Origin: Microbacteriaceae bacterium
GTDB taxonomy: Bacteria; Actinomycetota; Actinomycetes; Actinomycetales; Microbacteriaceae
Direction: 5' to 3'
Assembly (NCBI GenBank): GCA_947453285.1
Contig: CANGGA010000049.1
Coordinates: 1-7,503 of the forward strand
Length of the DNA stretch: 7,503 bases
Every line of letters begins with the position of its first letter. Within the stretch, counting starts at the first letter, position 1. Below are positions 1 through 6,168 of the stretch, piece by piece. The notes under the pieces were generated by a model. That model was not told where the DNA came from and did not search any database. It saw only the letters and a program-made list of their open reading frames with translations. Both the position numbers and the translations under genes were made by a program.

Positions 1-305
1 AAGCTGTCTATTGCCAAGCTCATTGGCCAAATGCCAATTTGGCCGAAGGCATCTTTATTGTCTCGACGCAGAAGGTATAGAGCTATCGCGGGGATTGCTA
101 GCGAATAGCAGATTCCAATCAGTTGATAACTGAAGTCGAAAAACTCGAGAGGTGCCTGAGTTGGGTTCAAGTTGCTAGTGGAGCCGCCTAGCCCCGAAGT
201 CGAAAGTGATTGCTCTATCAGTTTCAAAATTGAATAGATTGCAGAAGTGCCGAGACTCGCTGCAAGCACCAGGGCAATCTCGACCCTGAGCAAGCGAGAT
301 GGCAT
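1..305 (-). CDS. N-terminal part of a membrane protein, probably CPBP-family intramembrane protease (runs off the window)
   Basis: An open frame starts at ATG 305-303 and continues for 101 codons to the window edge with no stop. The ATG overlaps the stop of the preceding LysE-family gene (TAATG arrangement), and AAGG lies 10 nt upstream (316-319), so the start is well supported and probably translationally coupled. Two hydrophobic segments are visible, about residues 9-30 and 61-79, separated by a Ser/Thr/Asn-rich loop and followed by a basic LLRRD segment. This layout and the opening MPSRLLRVEIALVL resemble actinobacterial CPBP (Abi-type) glutamic endopeptidases, which cleave substrates within the membrane. 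The family's catalytic EExxxR and His motifs would lie beyond the window, so the assignment rests on N-terminal resemblance only. A different polytopic membrane protein is possible. Confidence 0.6.
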   Translation of the reverse strand, partial: MPSRLLRVEIALVLAASLGTSAIYSILKLIEQSLSTSGLGGSTSNLNPTQAPLEFFDFSYQLIGICYSLAIPAIALYLLRRDNKDAFGQIGIWPMSLAIDS

Positions 306-946
306 TAAGCCAGCGCCTTAATTGCAAGTGAAATTGCTAGCGCAATAATTAGCGCCCCACCAATCAGCCCGAAGAAGATTCGAATCTTGTTTTGCGCAAA
401 CCTGCGAAGAGTGGTTCCGGTTAATGCAAGCGCTTGCTGCCAAATCACTGAGCCGATGAAAACGCCAAAAGCAAAAACGAGCGCGCTCGCTAGAAAGTCT
501 TCAGCGTTGACTTGGGCGACGCTAGGAGCGATGCCCAAAAAGTAGAGCGCAGTCGGTGGGTTCAAGATTGTGGCACCGGCAAAAAGAAAATAAGTTTTCG
601 CTGGTGTGCTGCCAGATTTCACGGCCGATACTTCAGAGGCAGAATTTCTCATCAGCCGCACGTTTCGCAAGAGAGTAGCCAATCCCAGAACAAGCAAAAT
701 GAGTGCGCCGATCAAGCTAAGAAGTTGCCCCCAGGTTGAAAAGAAAGTTGAAACAGCGTGGCCGAGCAAAAAAACAACTAAGGCATATGTGAAATCGACG
801 CTCGCCATAGCGCTTGCTCCTGCTACTCCGTGACGCCAACCTTTTTCAAGAGTGGTGTTGATTAACATGATTGCCATCGGCCCAACGGGAATCGCTAGAG
901 CTAGACCGGCGAAAAAACCGATTGAGAATAATTCGGTAATCACCAC
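305..946 (-). CDS. LysE-family transporter (amino acid/metabolite exporter)
   Basis: This 213-residue protein has the usual length and layout of the LysE/RhtB exporter superfamily, which expels amino acids or related small molecules using the membrane potential. Visible marks are the N-terminal GFFAGLALAIPVGPMA segment (about 10-25, with the family's conserved IPVGP), the GxxxG turn around 36-40, and a second-half NPPTALYF segment (129-136) matching the usual NPK/NP block. Hydrophobic stretches fit about six membrane segments: roughly 8-30, 42-65, 74-93, 118-140, 150-172 and 188-208. Two GTG codons are adjacent. The first (946-944) overlaps the upstream gene by 7 nt; the second (943-941) gives the classic 4-nt GTGA overlap and may be the real start. 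GGGGC just upstream could act as the ribosome site. Substrate cannot be told from sequence. Confidence 0.88.
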   Translation of the reverse strand: MVITELFSIGFFAGLALAIPVGPMAIMLINTTLEKGWRHGVAGASAMASVDFTYALVVFLLGHAVSTFFSTWGQLLSLIGALILLVLGLATLLRNVRLMRNSASEVSAVKSGSTPAKTYFLFAGATILNPPTALYFLGIAPSVAQVNAEDFLASALVFAFGVFIGSVIWQQALALTGTTLRRFAQNKIRIFFGLIGGALIIALAISLAIKALA

Positions 947-1281
947 TTGCCCCGATTCTTTGCCACCCAGAAATACACGAGTCTAGCGATTGAAGAAAAT
1001 GGCCAAACCGACATCAACCAACCGAGTGTGCGCCAGAGAATATTCGGCTGAAGTTTCAAAATTAATGCCGCCGCTTTTGCCGCTGCAATGGGTTGGCCAG
1101 CACCAATGATCCAAATTGACTCTTCGAGTTGAGCCTGCGTTAAACCAGCCGCTTTGGCCTCTTCAGATTGCGACGCAATTGCCCGCGGAAACGCAGTCAA
1201 GTGCCGTTGGCCCCAGCTCAGCGCCCTGCCGCAGAAGCCACAGTCGCCGTCAAAGATAAGGGTGGGGGCGGAGATGGGCAT
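940..1281 (-). CDS. DCC-family (DUF393, YuxK-like) thiol-disulfide protein
   Basis: The 113-residue protein opens with TLIFDGDCGFCGRAL. The DGDCGFC block (residues 11-17, Cys14 and Cys17) is the signature of the DCC/DUF393 family, predicted thioredoxin-like thiol-disulfide oxidoreductases. Length is typical. The remainder has an Ala-rich middle, where family members carry a helix and a strand, and a hydrophobic, Trp-containing tail (about 83-107) usual in this family. No signal peptide is present, so it is expected in the cytoplasm or at the membrane face. The ATG at 1281-1279 sits just before the family motif and is the only sensible start; no strong ribosome site precedes it. It is the first gene of a leftward cluster, its TGA overlapping the GTG start of the LysE-family gene. 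The cellular partner is unknown. Confidence 0.85.
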   Translation of the reverse strand: MPISAPTLIFDGDCGFCGRALSWGQRHLTAFPRAIASQSEEAKAAGLTQAQLEESIWIIGAGQPIAAAKAAALILKLQPNILWRTLGWLMSVWPFSSIARLVYFWVAKNRGKW

Positions 1282-1322
1282 AATTTCAGGCTAGCAGCAG
1301 CCATCGGTGGGTTGAACGCCGT

Positions 1323-1352
1323 TTGTAACGGAAATGTAAAGAGAGGTAAATT
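1323..1352 (+). promoter_or_regulatory. Weak candidate sigma-70-type promoter for the binding-protein gene
   Basis: TTGTAA (1323-1328) and TAAATT (1347-1352) are separated by 18 nt; each matches four of six consensus bases. Transcription from here would give a leader of about 135 nt containing the complementary segments at 1414-1484. Competing weak candidates are TTGTTA 1367-1372 with TAATGT 1389-1394, and TTGTTA 1429-1434 with TAAACG 1454-1459, the last of which would give only a short leader. The choice cannot be made by eye. Confidence 0.25.
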
Positions 1353-1424
1353 TCAAAGTTTTCAGTTTGTTAACCCAATGTTTTCGCCTAATGTTGTGAA
1401 TACCCAAGGCGCTGCTGCCACGCA

Positions 1425-1484
1425 CTCCTTGTTACGGGTTCTAGAGCCCAGGGTAAACGGCAGCGGTTCCGACTCAACAAGGAG
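1425..1484 (+). promoter_or_regulatory. Possible ribosome-site-sequestering RNA stem in the binding-protein leader
   Basis: AACAAGGAG (1476-1484) contains the strong AAGGAG ribosome site, which lies 9 nt before the ATG at 1494. CTCCTTGTT (1425-1433) is its perfect 9-nt complement, so the RNA could close a stem that hides the ribosome site, with a 42-nt loop that itself holds a small hairpin (1436-1449). GCTGCC (1414-1419) pairing to GGCAGC (1459-1464) would cross this stem, as a pseudoknot or as an alternative fold. No known riboswitch class is recognised. The structure matters only if transcription starts before 1425. Confidence 0.4.
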
Positions 1485-1493
1485 AAACACAAT

Positions 1494-3353
1494 ATGAAAG
1501 CAACACGTATCGTTCGTGCGGTTGCCGGCGTTGCGATCTCTGGTCTTACCATTGCTGGCCTTTCGGTCGCAGCGGTAGCTCCAGCAGGCGCAGCAGCTCG
1601 TTCAACCGTCGTAATGATGGAGACCTCAGCGTTGACCTCGCTCAACGGTGGTACTCCAGACACCAACTTGGTTACTAACACTGACGTTGGCTACCTAACC
1701 GGCATGGGATTCATTTACTACGACAACAAGCCAAACTTGATTCGCAACACCAAGTTCGGTCACTTCGAAGTAGTAAAGAAGACCGCTACTGACTTCCAGG
1801 TGAAGTACACCGTCAACAAGGGCCAGGTTTGGTCAGACGGCACCCCAATCGACGCAGTTGACCTACTTCTAAGCCACGTTCTTTCAAGCGGCAAGTACTC
1901 AATCGCAGCCGGTCTTGGCGACCCTTCAGTTAGCACCGCAGCATTCGACTCAGTCGGCTACGGCGGCACCTACGACGGTCACGTTGTTGGCACTCCAGTG
2001 CTTTCAGCAGACAAGATGTCATTGACTATTAAGTACGACTCATTCCAGCCTGAATGGGAAATCCTAGGCCCTGGCCCATCACCAGTTCACACTCTTGAGC
2101 TTCTTGCCGCTGGCAAGACCAAGTTGGGAACCGCAAAGGAGAACCTAGCTGCAAAGGCTGCGTTCCTAAAGGACTTCACCACTAAGAACACTGCACAGCT
2201 AAAGAAGATCGGTGCGATCTGGTCAAAGAGCTTCAACATCAAGACTGTTGACTCTTCAACCAACCCACTACTTCTAGTTTGCAACGGTGCATTCAAGGTT
2301 GCTTCAGCAGTTGCTGACCAGTCTGTAACTATGGTTCTAAACCCTAAGTACAACTCAGGTCCTGCAATGACTAAGACCAACCCAATCACCAAGGTCATTT
2401 TCTCGTTCATCGCTGATGGATCGCCTTCATACCAGGCGCTTCGCAACGGTGACATCGACATCTACGACGGCCAGCCTGATGCTGCCGGTGTAGCACAGTT
2501 GAAGGCCATCCGCAGCGCAACCGTTTACGGTGGCGTTTCGATGACTTACGAGCACGTTGACCTTCGCGTTGGCGCAGCTAACGGCGACAAGACCGAGTAC
2601 ACCGGTCCATTCGCTGGCGACACTCAGAAGGCAAAAGACTTGCGTCACGCATTCTTGCTTGCTCTTCCTCGTGGAGACATCCTTGACAGCCAGGTGAAGC
2701 CATTCAACCCTTCAGGTGTTGTAATGAACTCACACTTCACTCTTCCTGGTCAGACCGGCTACAGCACCATCGTTGCAGGCTCAGGCGTTTCGGAGTACAC
2801 CACTGGAACTCAGGCAGAGCGCACCGCTAAGGCGCTTGCTTTGGTCAAGAAGTACTACCCAACTGCATCTGCAACCGTGCAGCCAGTTGACATCAAGTTC
2901 TTGTTCAAGGGAAGCCAGCGTCGCATCGACGAGAACAAGCTAATTGCAGCAGAAGAGGCAAAGGCCGGATTCAACGTGTCGACTACCCCTAACGCAGCAT
3001 GGAGCTCGAACCTAAGCAACGTTTCATACGACCTTGCTATGTTCGCTTGGGCACCATCATCAGTTAGCCAGACTGGTACCAACGCTAACTTCCAGACCGA
3101 CGGTGGAAACAACCACTCAGGTTGGGGAAACGCAGAGTTGGACAAGATCTTGCACAGCCTAGAGGCTTACCTCACCCCAGCTCAGATCACTGCAAAGTAT
3201 CTAGCTGCTGAGAAGATCGTCAACGCTAACTACTACACCCTCCCTCTATACCAGTGGCCAACCACTATCGCGGCTAACACCGCTCTAAAGGGAATCAAGT
3301 CAGCCCCATTGACTCCAAACGTTGTTTGGAACTTCTGGGAGTGGCACTACTAA
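1494..3353 (+). CDS. Family 5 ABC transporter substrate-binding protein (oligopeptide/dipeptide type)
   Basis: This 619-residue exported protein should capture the substrate, most likely peptides, and hand it to the permeases encoded downstream. Family 5 (DppA/OppA-type) features are VWSDGTPIDAVD (112-123), YDLAMFAWA (512-520), the NHSGWGNAELDKIL block (540-553) and LPLYQWPT (583-590) near the C-terminus. The N-terminus is a signal peptide: basic MKATRIVR, a hydrophobic core to about 28, then APAGAAA with an AxA cleavage site near 33-35. There is no lipobox cysteine; the only Cys noticed is Cys263, inside the mature domain. That is unusual for a monoderm binding protein. The ATG is fixed by AAGGAG 9 nt upstream. 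Codon use is strongly restricted (nearly all AAC, AAG, GAC, TTC, TAC), more so than in the leftward genes, pointing to high expression. The family also binds nickel, glutathione or oligosaccharides, so the substrate is not proven. Confidence 0.93.
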   Translation: MKATRIVRAVAGVAISGLTIAGLSVAAVAPAGAAARSTVVMMETSALTSLNGGTPDTNLVTNTDVGYLTGMGFIYYDNKPNLIRNTKFGHFEVVKKTATDFQVKYTVNKGQVWSDGTPIDAVDLLLSHVLSSGKYSIAAGLGDPSVSTAAFDSVGYGGTYDGHVVGTPVLSADKMSLTIKYDSFQPEWEILGPGPSPVHTLELLAAGKTKLGTAKENLAAKAAFLKDFTTKNTAQLKKIGAIWSKSFNIKTVDSSTNPLLLVCNGAFKVASAVADQSVTMVLNPKYNSGPAMTKTNPITKVIFSFIADGSPSYQALRNGDIDIYDGQPDAAGVAQLKAIRSATVYGGVSMTYEHVDLRVGAANGDKTEYTGPFAGDTQKAKDLRHAFLLALPRGDILDSQVKPFNPSGVVMNSHFTLPGQTGYSTIVAGSGVSEYTTGTQAERTAKALALVKKYYPTASATVQPVDIKFLFKGSQRRIDENKLIAAEEAKAGFNVSTTPNAAWSSNLSNVSYDLAMFAWAPSSVSQTGTNANFQTDGGNNHSGWGNAELDKILHSLEAYLTPAQITAKYLAAEKIVNANYYTLPLYQWPTTIAANTALKGIKSAPLTPNVVWNFWEWHY

Positions 3354-3369
3354 GAGTTAATAACTCTTA
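3351..3369 (+). repeat. Perfect palindrome overlapping the binding-protein stop codon
   Basis: TAAGAGTTA (3351-3359) and TAACTCTTA (3361-3369) are exact inverted copies around a single A. The left arm begins with the TAA stop codon itself. In RNA it could form an AU-rich hairpin just before the terminator and protect the mRNA 3' end; in DNA it could be a protein-binding site. No regulator is identified. Confidence 0.7.
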
Positions 3370-3377
3370 GCAGACCC

Positions 3378-3420
3378 GAAGAGGGCACCTGGTTTCGACC
3401 GGGTGCCCTCTTTACTTTTT
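3378..3420 (+). terminator. Strong intrinsic terminator after the binding-protein gene
   Basis: Arms 3379-3393 and 3398-3412 pair over 15 positions (one U-G wobble) around a UUCG tetraloop at 3394-3397, and G3378 with T3413 adds a further wobble. The stem is GC-rich (GAGGGCACC) and is followed by the T-rich TTTACTTTTT (3411-3420). This is a textbook intrinsic terminator. It should end most transcripts after the binding protein, leaving the permeases to readthrough or to their own promoter. Confidence 0.92.
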
Positions 3421-3456
3421 AAGCGACTAGCGGCATCCAGTTAGGTGAACATCATC

Positions 3457-3462
3457 TAAACT
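3457..3462 (+). promoter_or_regulatory. Candidate -10 element for the permease genes
   Basis: TAAACT (3457-3462) is an acceptable actinobacterial -10 hexamer (four of six to TATAAT). No good -35 is seen at the right distance. Transcription starting 6-8 nt downstream would begin at the GG of 3469-3470, directly before a stable hairpin, which is self-consistent but not proof. Confidence 0.3.
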
Positions 3463-3470
3463 TTTCTAGG

Positions 3471-3513
3471 CTCACGAAAGTGAGAGAAATATCGAGTGCG
3501 GCAGGGTTGCCGC
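3471..3513 (+). promoter_or_regulatory. Two hairpins in the leader of the first permease gene
   Basis: CTCAC-GAAA-GTGAG (3471-3484) is a perfect 5-bp stem with a GNRA-type GAAA loop. GCGGCA-GGGT-TGCCGC (3498-3513) is a perfect 6-bp stem immediately before the AAGG ribosome site (3517-3520). They may stabilise the 5' end and tune initiation at the TTG start. No known regulatory RNA family is recognised. Confidence 0.5.
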
Positions 3514-3520
3514 GGCAAGG

Positions 3521-5077
3521 TTGGCAAATTTGTTTGCTTACATCGTTCGACGACTTGGCATGATGATGGTCGTTGTTTTTGGCGCCAGCTTTATGGCATA
3601 TAACCTCGAGGCATATTCAAGCGACCCACTTGCTGAACTTCAGCAGAGCACAGCGCCAAACAAGCAGTACTTGATTGAACGCTTGACTCGCGACCTCATG
3701 CTAGATGTTCCACCACCAATTCGTTATTTCAACTGGCTCAAAGGTTTGGTCGCCGGACTCTGGGGTCAGTTCGATCTTGGAATGACTCGCGACAAGCACT
3801 CGGTTGCCGAATATATTGGCGCAGCGATTCCAACGACGTTCCGTTTGGTTATTGGCTCAACCGTGCTTGCAATTGTGATCGGCATCACCATCGGAATGGT
3901 CACAGCTATTCGTCAATACAGTCGTTTCGACTACTCGATGACCTTCGTCGCTTTCTTGCTCTTCTCGCTTCCGGTTTTCTGGGTAGCTGTCTTGCTAAAG
4001 GAATATCTAGCGATTCAGTTCAATGACTTCTTGCTAGACCCACATATGACGTGGCCCTACATAATTGCATTCAGCCTTTTTGCCGGTTTGTTATGGGCTT
4101 CGATAATTGGTGGCGAGCGGCGCCGTTTCTATGCGGTCTTCGTTGGGGTTTTCGTAGGAAACGCAATTTTGCTCGAGGTGCTTAGCCTGACGAGCTGGTT
4201 CATTCAGCCAGGGCTTGGCATCGCAGGCGTTGCCGTCTTCGGCGGAGTAATTGCAGTTGCCGTTACCCAAATTTCGACAGGTCTCGATGACAAGAAGGCG
4301 CTTTATGCATCGCTCATAACCGCGGGTCTTGTGGTTGCCGCTTATTACCCGCTTCAGTTGGTCATGAACGATAAGGCATCGTTGCTTACCGTGATTGCTT
4401 TGTTCGCCGGAGTGCTCGTGGCAGCTGGTGCTGTTGGTTACTTCATCACCAAGATCGATCGCCGCGCAATCATGCGAACCGCGATGCTCACCGGTTTTCT
4501 TGCCATGATTCCTGTGGTAGTCGACCGTTTCATGCAAGAGTTCGGTGCCTACTACAAGTCAGATGCAATCAACGGACGCCCGATTCCAACCATGGGTCAG
4601 GCGAACCAGTTGCTTACTCCTGAACAGGCGCACAACTTCTGGATCAACAGCCTTGACGGCTTCACTCACGTGTTCTTGCCAACAGTGGCATTGACCCTGA
4701 TTTCATTCGCGGGTTATGTTCGCTTCTCACGTGGAAGCCTGCTTGAGGTTCTAAACATGGACTACATTCGCACGGCACGCGCAAAGGGACTAACCGAGCG
4801 CACTGTTATCGTTCGACACGCACTTCGCAATGCGATGCTGCCGCTAACCACCATCTTGGTGAACGACTTCGCCGGAGTTATCGGCGGTGCAATCATCACC
4901 GAGAGCATTTTCGGCTGGAAGGGAATGGGTTCGCTATTCAACCAAGCAATTGGTTCATACGACCTCAACCTTTTCATGGGTGTTTTCATCATCAGCTCGT
5001 TCCTAACCGTTTTGGCCAACCTTGTGGCTGACTTGCTCTTCGGAGTAATGGATCCACGAATTCGAATCAGAAAGTAA
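3521..5077 (+). CDS. DppB/OppB-type ABC transporter permease with an enlarged membrane region
   Basis: One of the two channel subunits of the importer. The N-terminus FAYIVRRLGMMMVVVFGASF (5-24) is typical of DppB-type permeases. The core continues with FDLGMTRDKHSVAEYIGAAIP (about 84-104) and two membrane segments. The cytoplasmic EAA loop that docks on the ATPase is MDYIRTARAKGLTERTVIV (413-431), and the C-terminus is VMDPRIRIRK. At 518 residues it is far longer than the usual 300-340. The excess is about 172-345, with several extra hydrophobic stretches (about 179-198, 203-222, 231-250, 260-280, 287-309, 318-335). The start is a TTG: 3521 gives the longest form, but AAGG (3517-3520) is best spaced for the TTG at 3530. 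No ATG or GTG lies upstream in frame, and the first ATG (3560) would cut the first membrane segment. The stop is 2 nt before the next gene. Confidence 0.92.
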   Translation: MANLFAYIVRRLGMMMVVVFGASFMAYNLEAYSSDPLAELQQSTAPNKQYLIERLTRDLMLDVPPPIRYFNWLKGLVAGLWGQFDLGMTRDKHSVAEYIGAAIPTTFRLVIGSTVLAIVIGITIGMVTAIRQYSRFDYSMTFVAFLLFSLPVFWVAVLLKEYLAIQFNDFLLDPHMTWPYIIAFSLFAGLLWASIIGGERRRFYAVFVGVFVGNAILLEVLSLTSWFIQPGLGIAGVAVFGGVIAVAVTQISTGLDDKKALYASLITAGLVVAAYYPLQLVMNDKASLLTVIALFAGVLVAAGAVGYFITKIDRRAIMRTAMLTGFLAMIPVVVDRFMQEFGAYYKSDAINGRPIPTMGQANQLLTPEQAHNFWINSLDGFTHVFLPTVALTLISFAGYVRFSRGSLLEVLNMDYIRTARAKGLTERTVIVRHALRNAMLPLTTILVNDFAGVIGGAIITESIFGWKGMGSLFNQAIGSYDLNLFMGVFIISSFLTVLANLVADLLFGVMDPRIRIRK

Positions 5078-5079
5078 TC

Positions 5080-6168
5080 ATGGCTAAGAAAAATCAAGAG
5101 GTCGAACAGACCACCGAGAAAAACGAAAACGAGATTTCGCTTCGCGAGACCGCTGGTCTTAGCCAGGGCCAAATCATTTTCAGACGTTTCGTTCGTCACC
5201 GTGCCGCGATGTTTTCGCTGTTCTCTATCGTTTTCATCATCCTGTTTACATACACGGCCTCGGGCATTCACCTGGGTAGCGAGAAGAACCCAATCACCGT
5301 TCCTGGCTGGTGGGGCCACACGATTGAAGAAATCGACGTTGCCGGTGCAAACGCCAACCTCTGTGAAAACGGAATTCCTGGCTGCCCGACCCTAGACATT
5401 TTGCCTTCGTTCATCGATGGCACCGGAATGCAGATTGGCCCTCACCCATTTGGTCAAGAGAGCCTAGGAACCGACTACTTCGCTTTGGTCATGCGCGGAG
5501 CCGAGCAGTCGATCATGGTTATGTTGGTCGTTGGTCTGCTCGGCGTTGCCATTGGAACCACCATCGGGGCAATCGCTGGTTTCTATGGCGGCTGGGTTGA
5601 CGCAATCTTGATGCGTGTAACCGACTTGTTCTTGGTGACGCCAACTCTGATCATCGGTGCGGTGATCGGTTTCAGGTTTGGAAACGCGGGTGTGTTCCCG
5701 CTGGCAATAATGATCGGCGTGTTCTCGTGGATGGGCCTAGCCCGTTTCGTGCGCACCGAATTCTTGTCGCTTCGTGAGCGCGAGTTCGTCGATGCAGCTC
5801 GCGTCGCCGGTGCTTCTAACGCCCGAATCATCTTCAAGCACATCTTGCCGAACGCAATCGGAATCATCATCGTTGCAGGAACCCTCTTGCTATCGGGCTC
5901 GATTCTGCTTGAGTCTGCGCTAAGTTACCTTGGCTTCGGTGTGCAGTCACCAGACGTATCGCTCGGTCTTTTGATTAGCCACTATCAAGACACCTTTACG
6001 GTGAGCCCATGGTTGTTCTTCTGGCCTGGCTTCTTCATCATCACTATTGCGCTCTGCATCAACTTCATCGGTGACGGTCTTCGCGATGCGTTCGACCCGC
6101 GCCAGAAGCGTCGCATCACCAAGAAAGATCGCGAGCAGGCAAAGGCCGCTGCAAAGGCTGGCGCTTAG
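5080..6168 (+). CDS. DppC/OppC-type ABC transporter permease
   Basis: Second channel subunit, 362 residues. It has a charged cytoplasmic N-terminus (1-30), then a first membrane segment (about 43-62). The family block HPFGQESLGTDYFALVMRGAEQSI follows at 122-145, and the EAA loop REFVDAARVAGASNARIIFKH at 234-254, which contacts the ATPase. The motif ESALSYLGFG (278-287) and the end GDGLRDAFDPRQ (331-342) are also typical. Family members are usually about 290-310 residues. The extra length is in the external loop between membrane segments 1 and 2 (about 63-121), which has Cys95 and Cys102 in a Gly/Pro-rich stretch and could form a disulfide, and in a Lys/Ala-rich tail (342-362). The ATG lies 2 nt after the DppB stop, with only a weak ribosome site, so coupling is likely. 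Its TAG overlaps the TAA of the convergent PH-domain gene. Confidence 0.95.
   Translation: MAKKNQEVEQTTEKNENEISLRETAGLSQGQIIFRRFVRHRAAMFSLFSIVFIILFTYTASGIHLGSEKNPITVPGWWGHTIEEIDVAGANANLCENGIPGCPTLDILPSFIDGTGMQIGPHPFGQESLGTDYFALVMRGAEQSIMVMLVVGLLGVAIGTTIGAIAGFYGGWVDAILMRVTDLFLVTPTLIIGAVIGFRFGNAGVFPLAIMIGVFSWMGLARFVRTEFLSLREREFVDAARVAGASNARIIFKHILPNAIGIIIVAGTLLLSGSILLESALSYLGFGVQSPDVSLGLLISHYQDTFTVSPWLFFWPGFFIITIALCINFIGDGLRDAFDPRQKRRITKKDREQAKAAAKAGA

Larger units (their letters stand above)
1282..1493. other. Divergent intergenic region and structured leader of the binding-protein gene
   Basis: No gene is supported here. The region separates the leftward DUF393 gene from the rightward binding-protein gene and must hold promoters for both. 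Its right half has self-complementary segments: CTCCTTGTT (1425-1433) is the exact complement of AACAAGGAG (1476-1484); GGGTTCTAGAGCCC (1436-1449) can fold as a short hairpin with a CUAG loop; and GCTGCC (1414-1419) complements GGCAGC (1459-1464). A convincing minus-strand promoter was not found. Confidence 0.6.

Noticed and set aside
1388..1681. Minus-strand 97-codon open frame overlapping the binding-protein start
   Set aside because: It covers the leader and the signal-peptide region of a clearly supported gene and shows no domain.
4091..4537. Minus-strand 148-codon open frame inside the extra block of the first permease
   Set aside because: Its His/Asn/Cys-rich product is what antisense of hydrophobic codons gives. 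The plus-strand frame is continuous and hydrophobic, so the block is part of the permease.
4034..4555. Possible frameshift or inserted mobile element in the first permease
   Set aside because: The frame is uninterrupted, codon style matches the flanks, and no terminal repeats or transposase fragments are visible.
4762..5319. Minus-strand 185-codon open frame
   Set aside because: Lies antisense to the end of the DppB-type gene and the start of the DppC-type gene, both well supported; its product has no recognisable domain.
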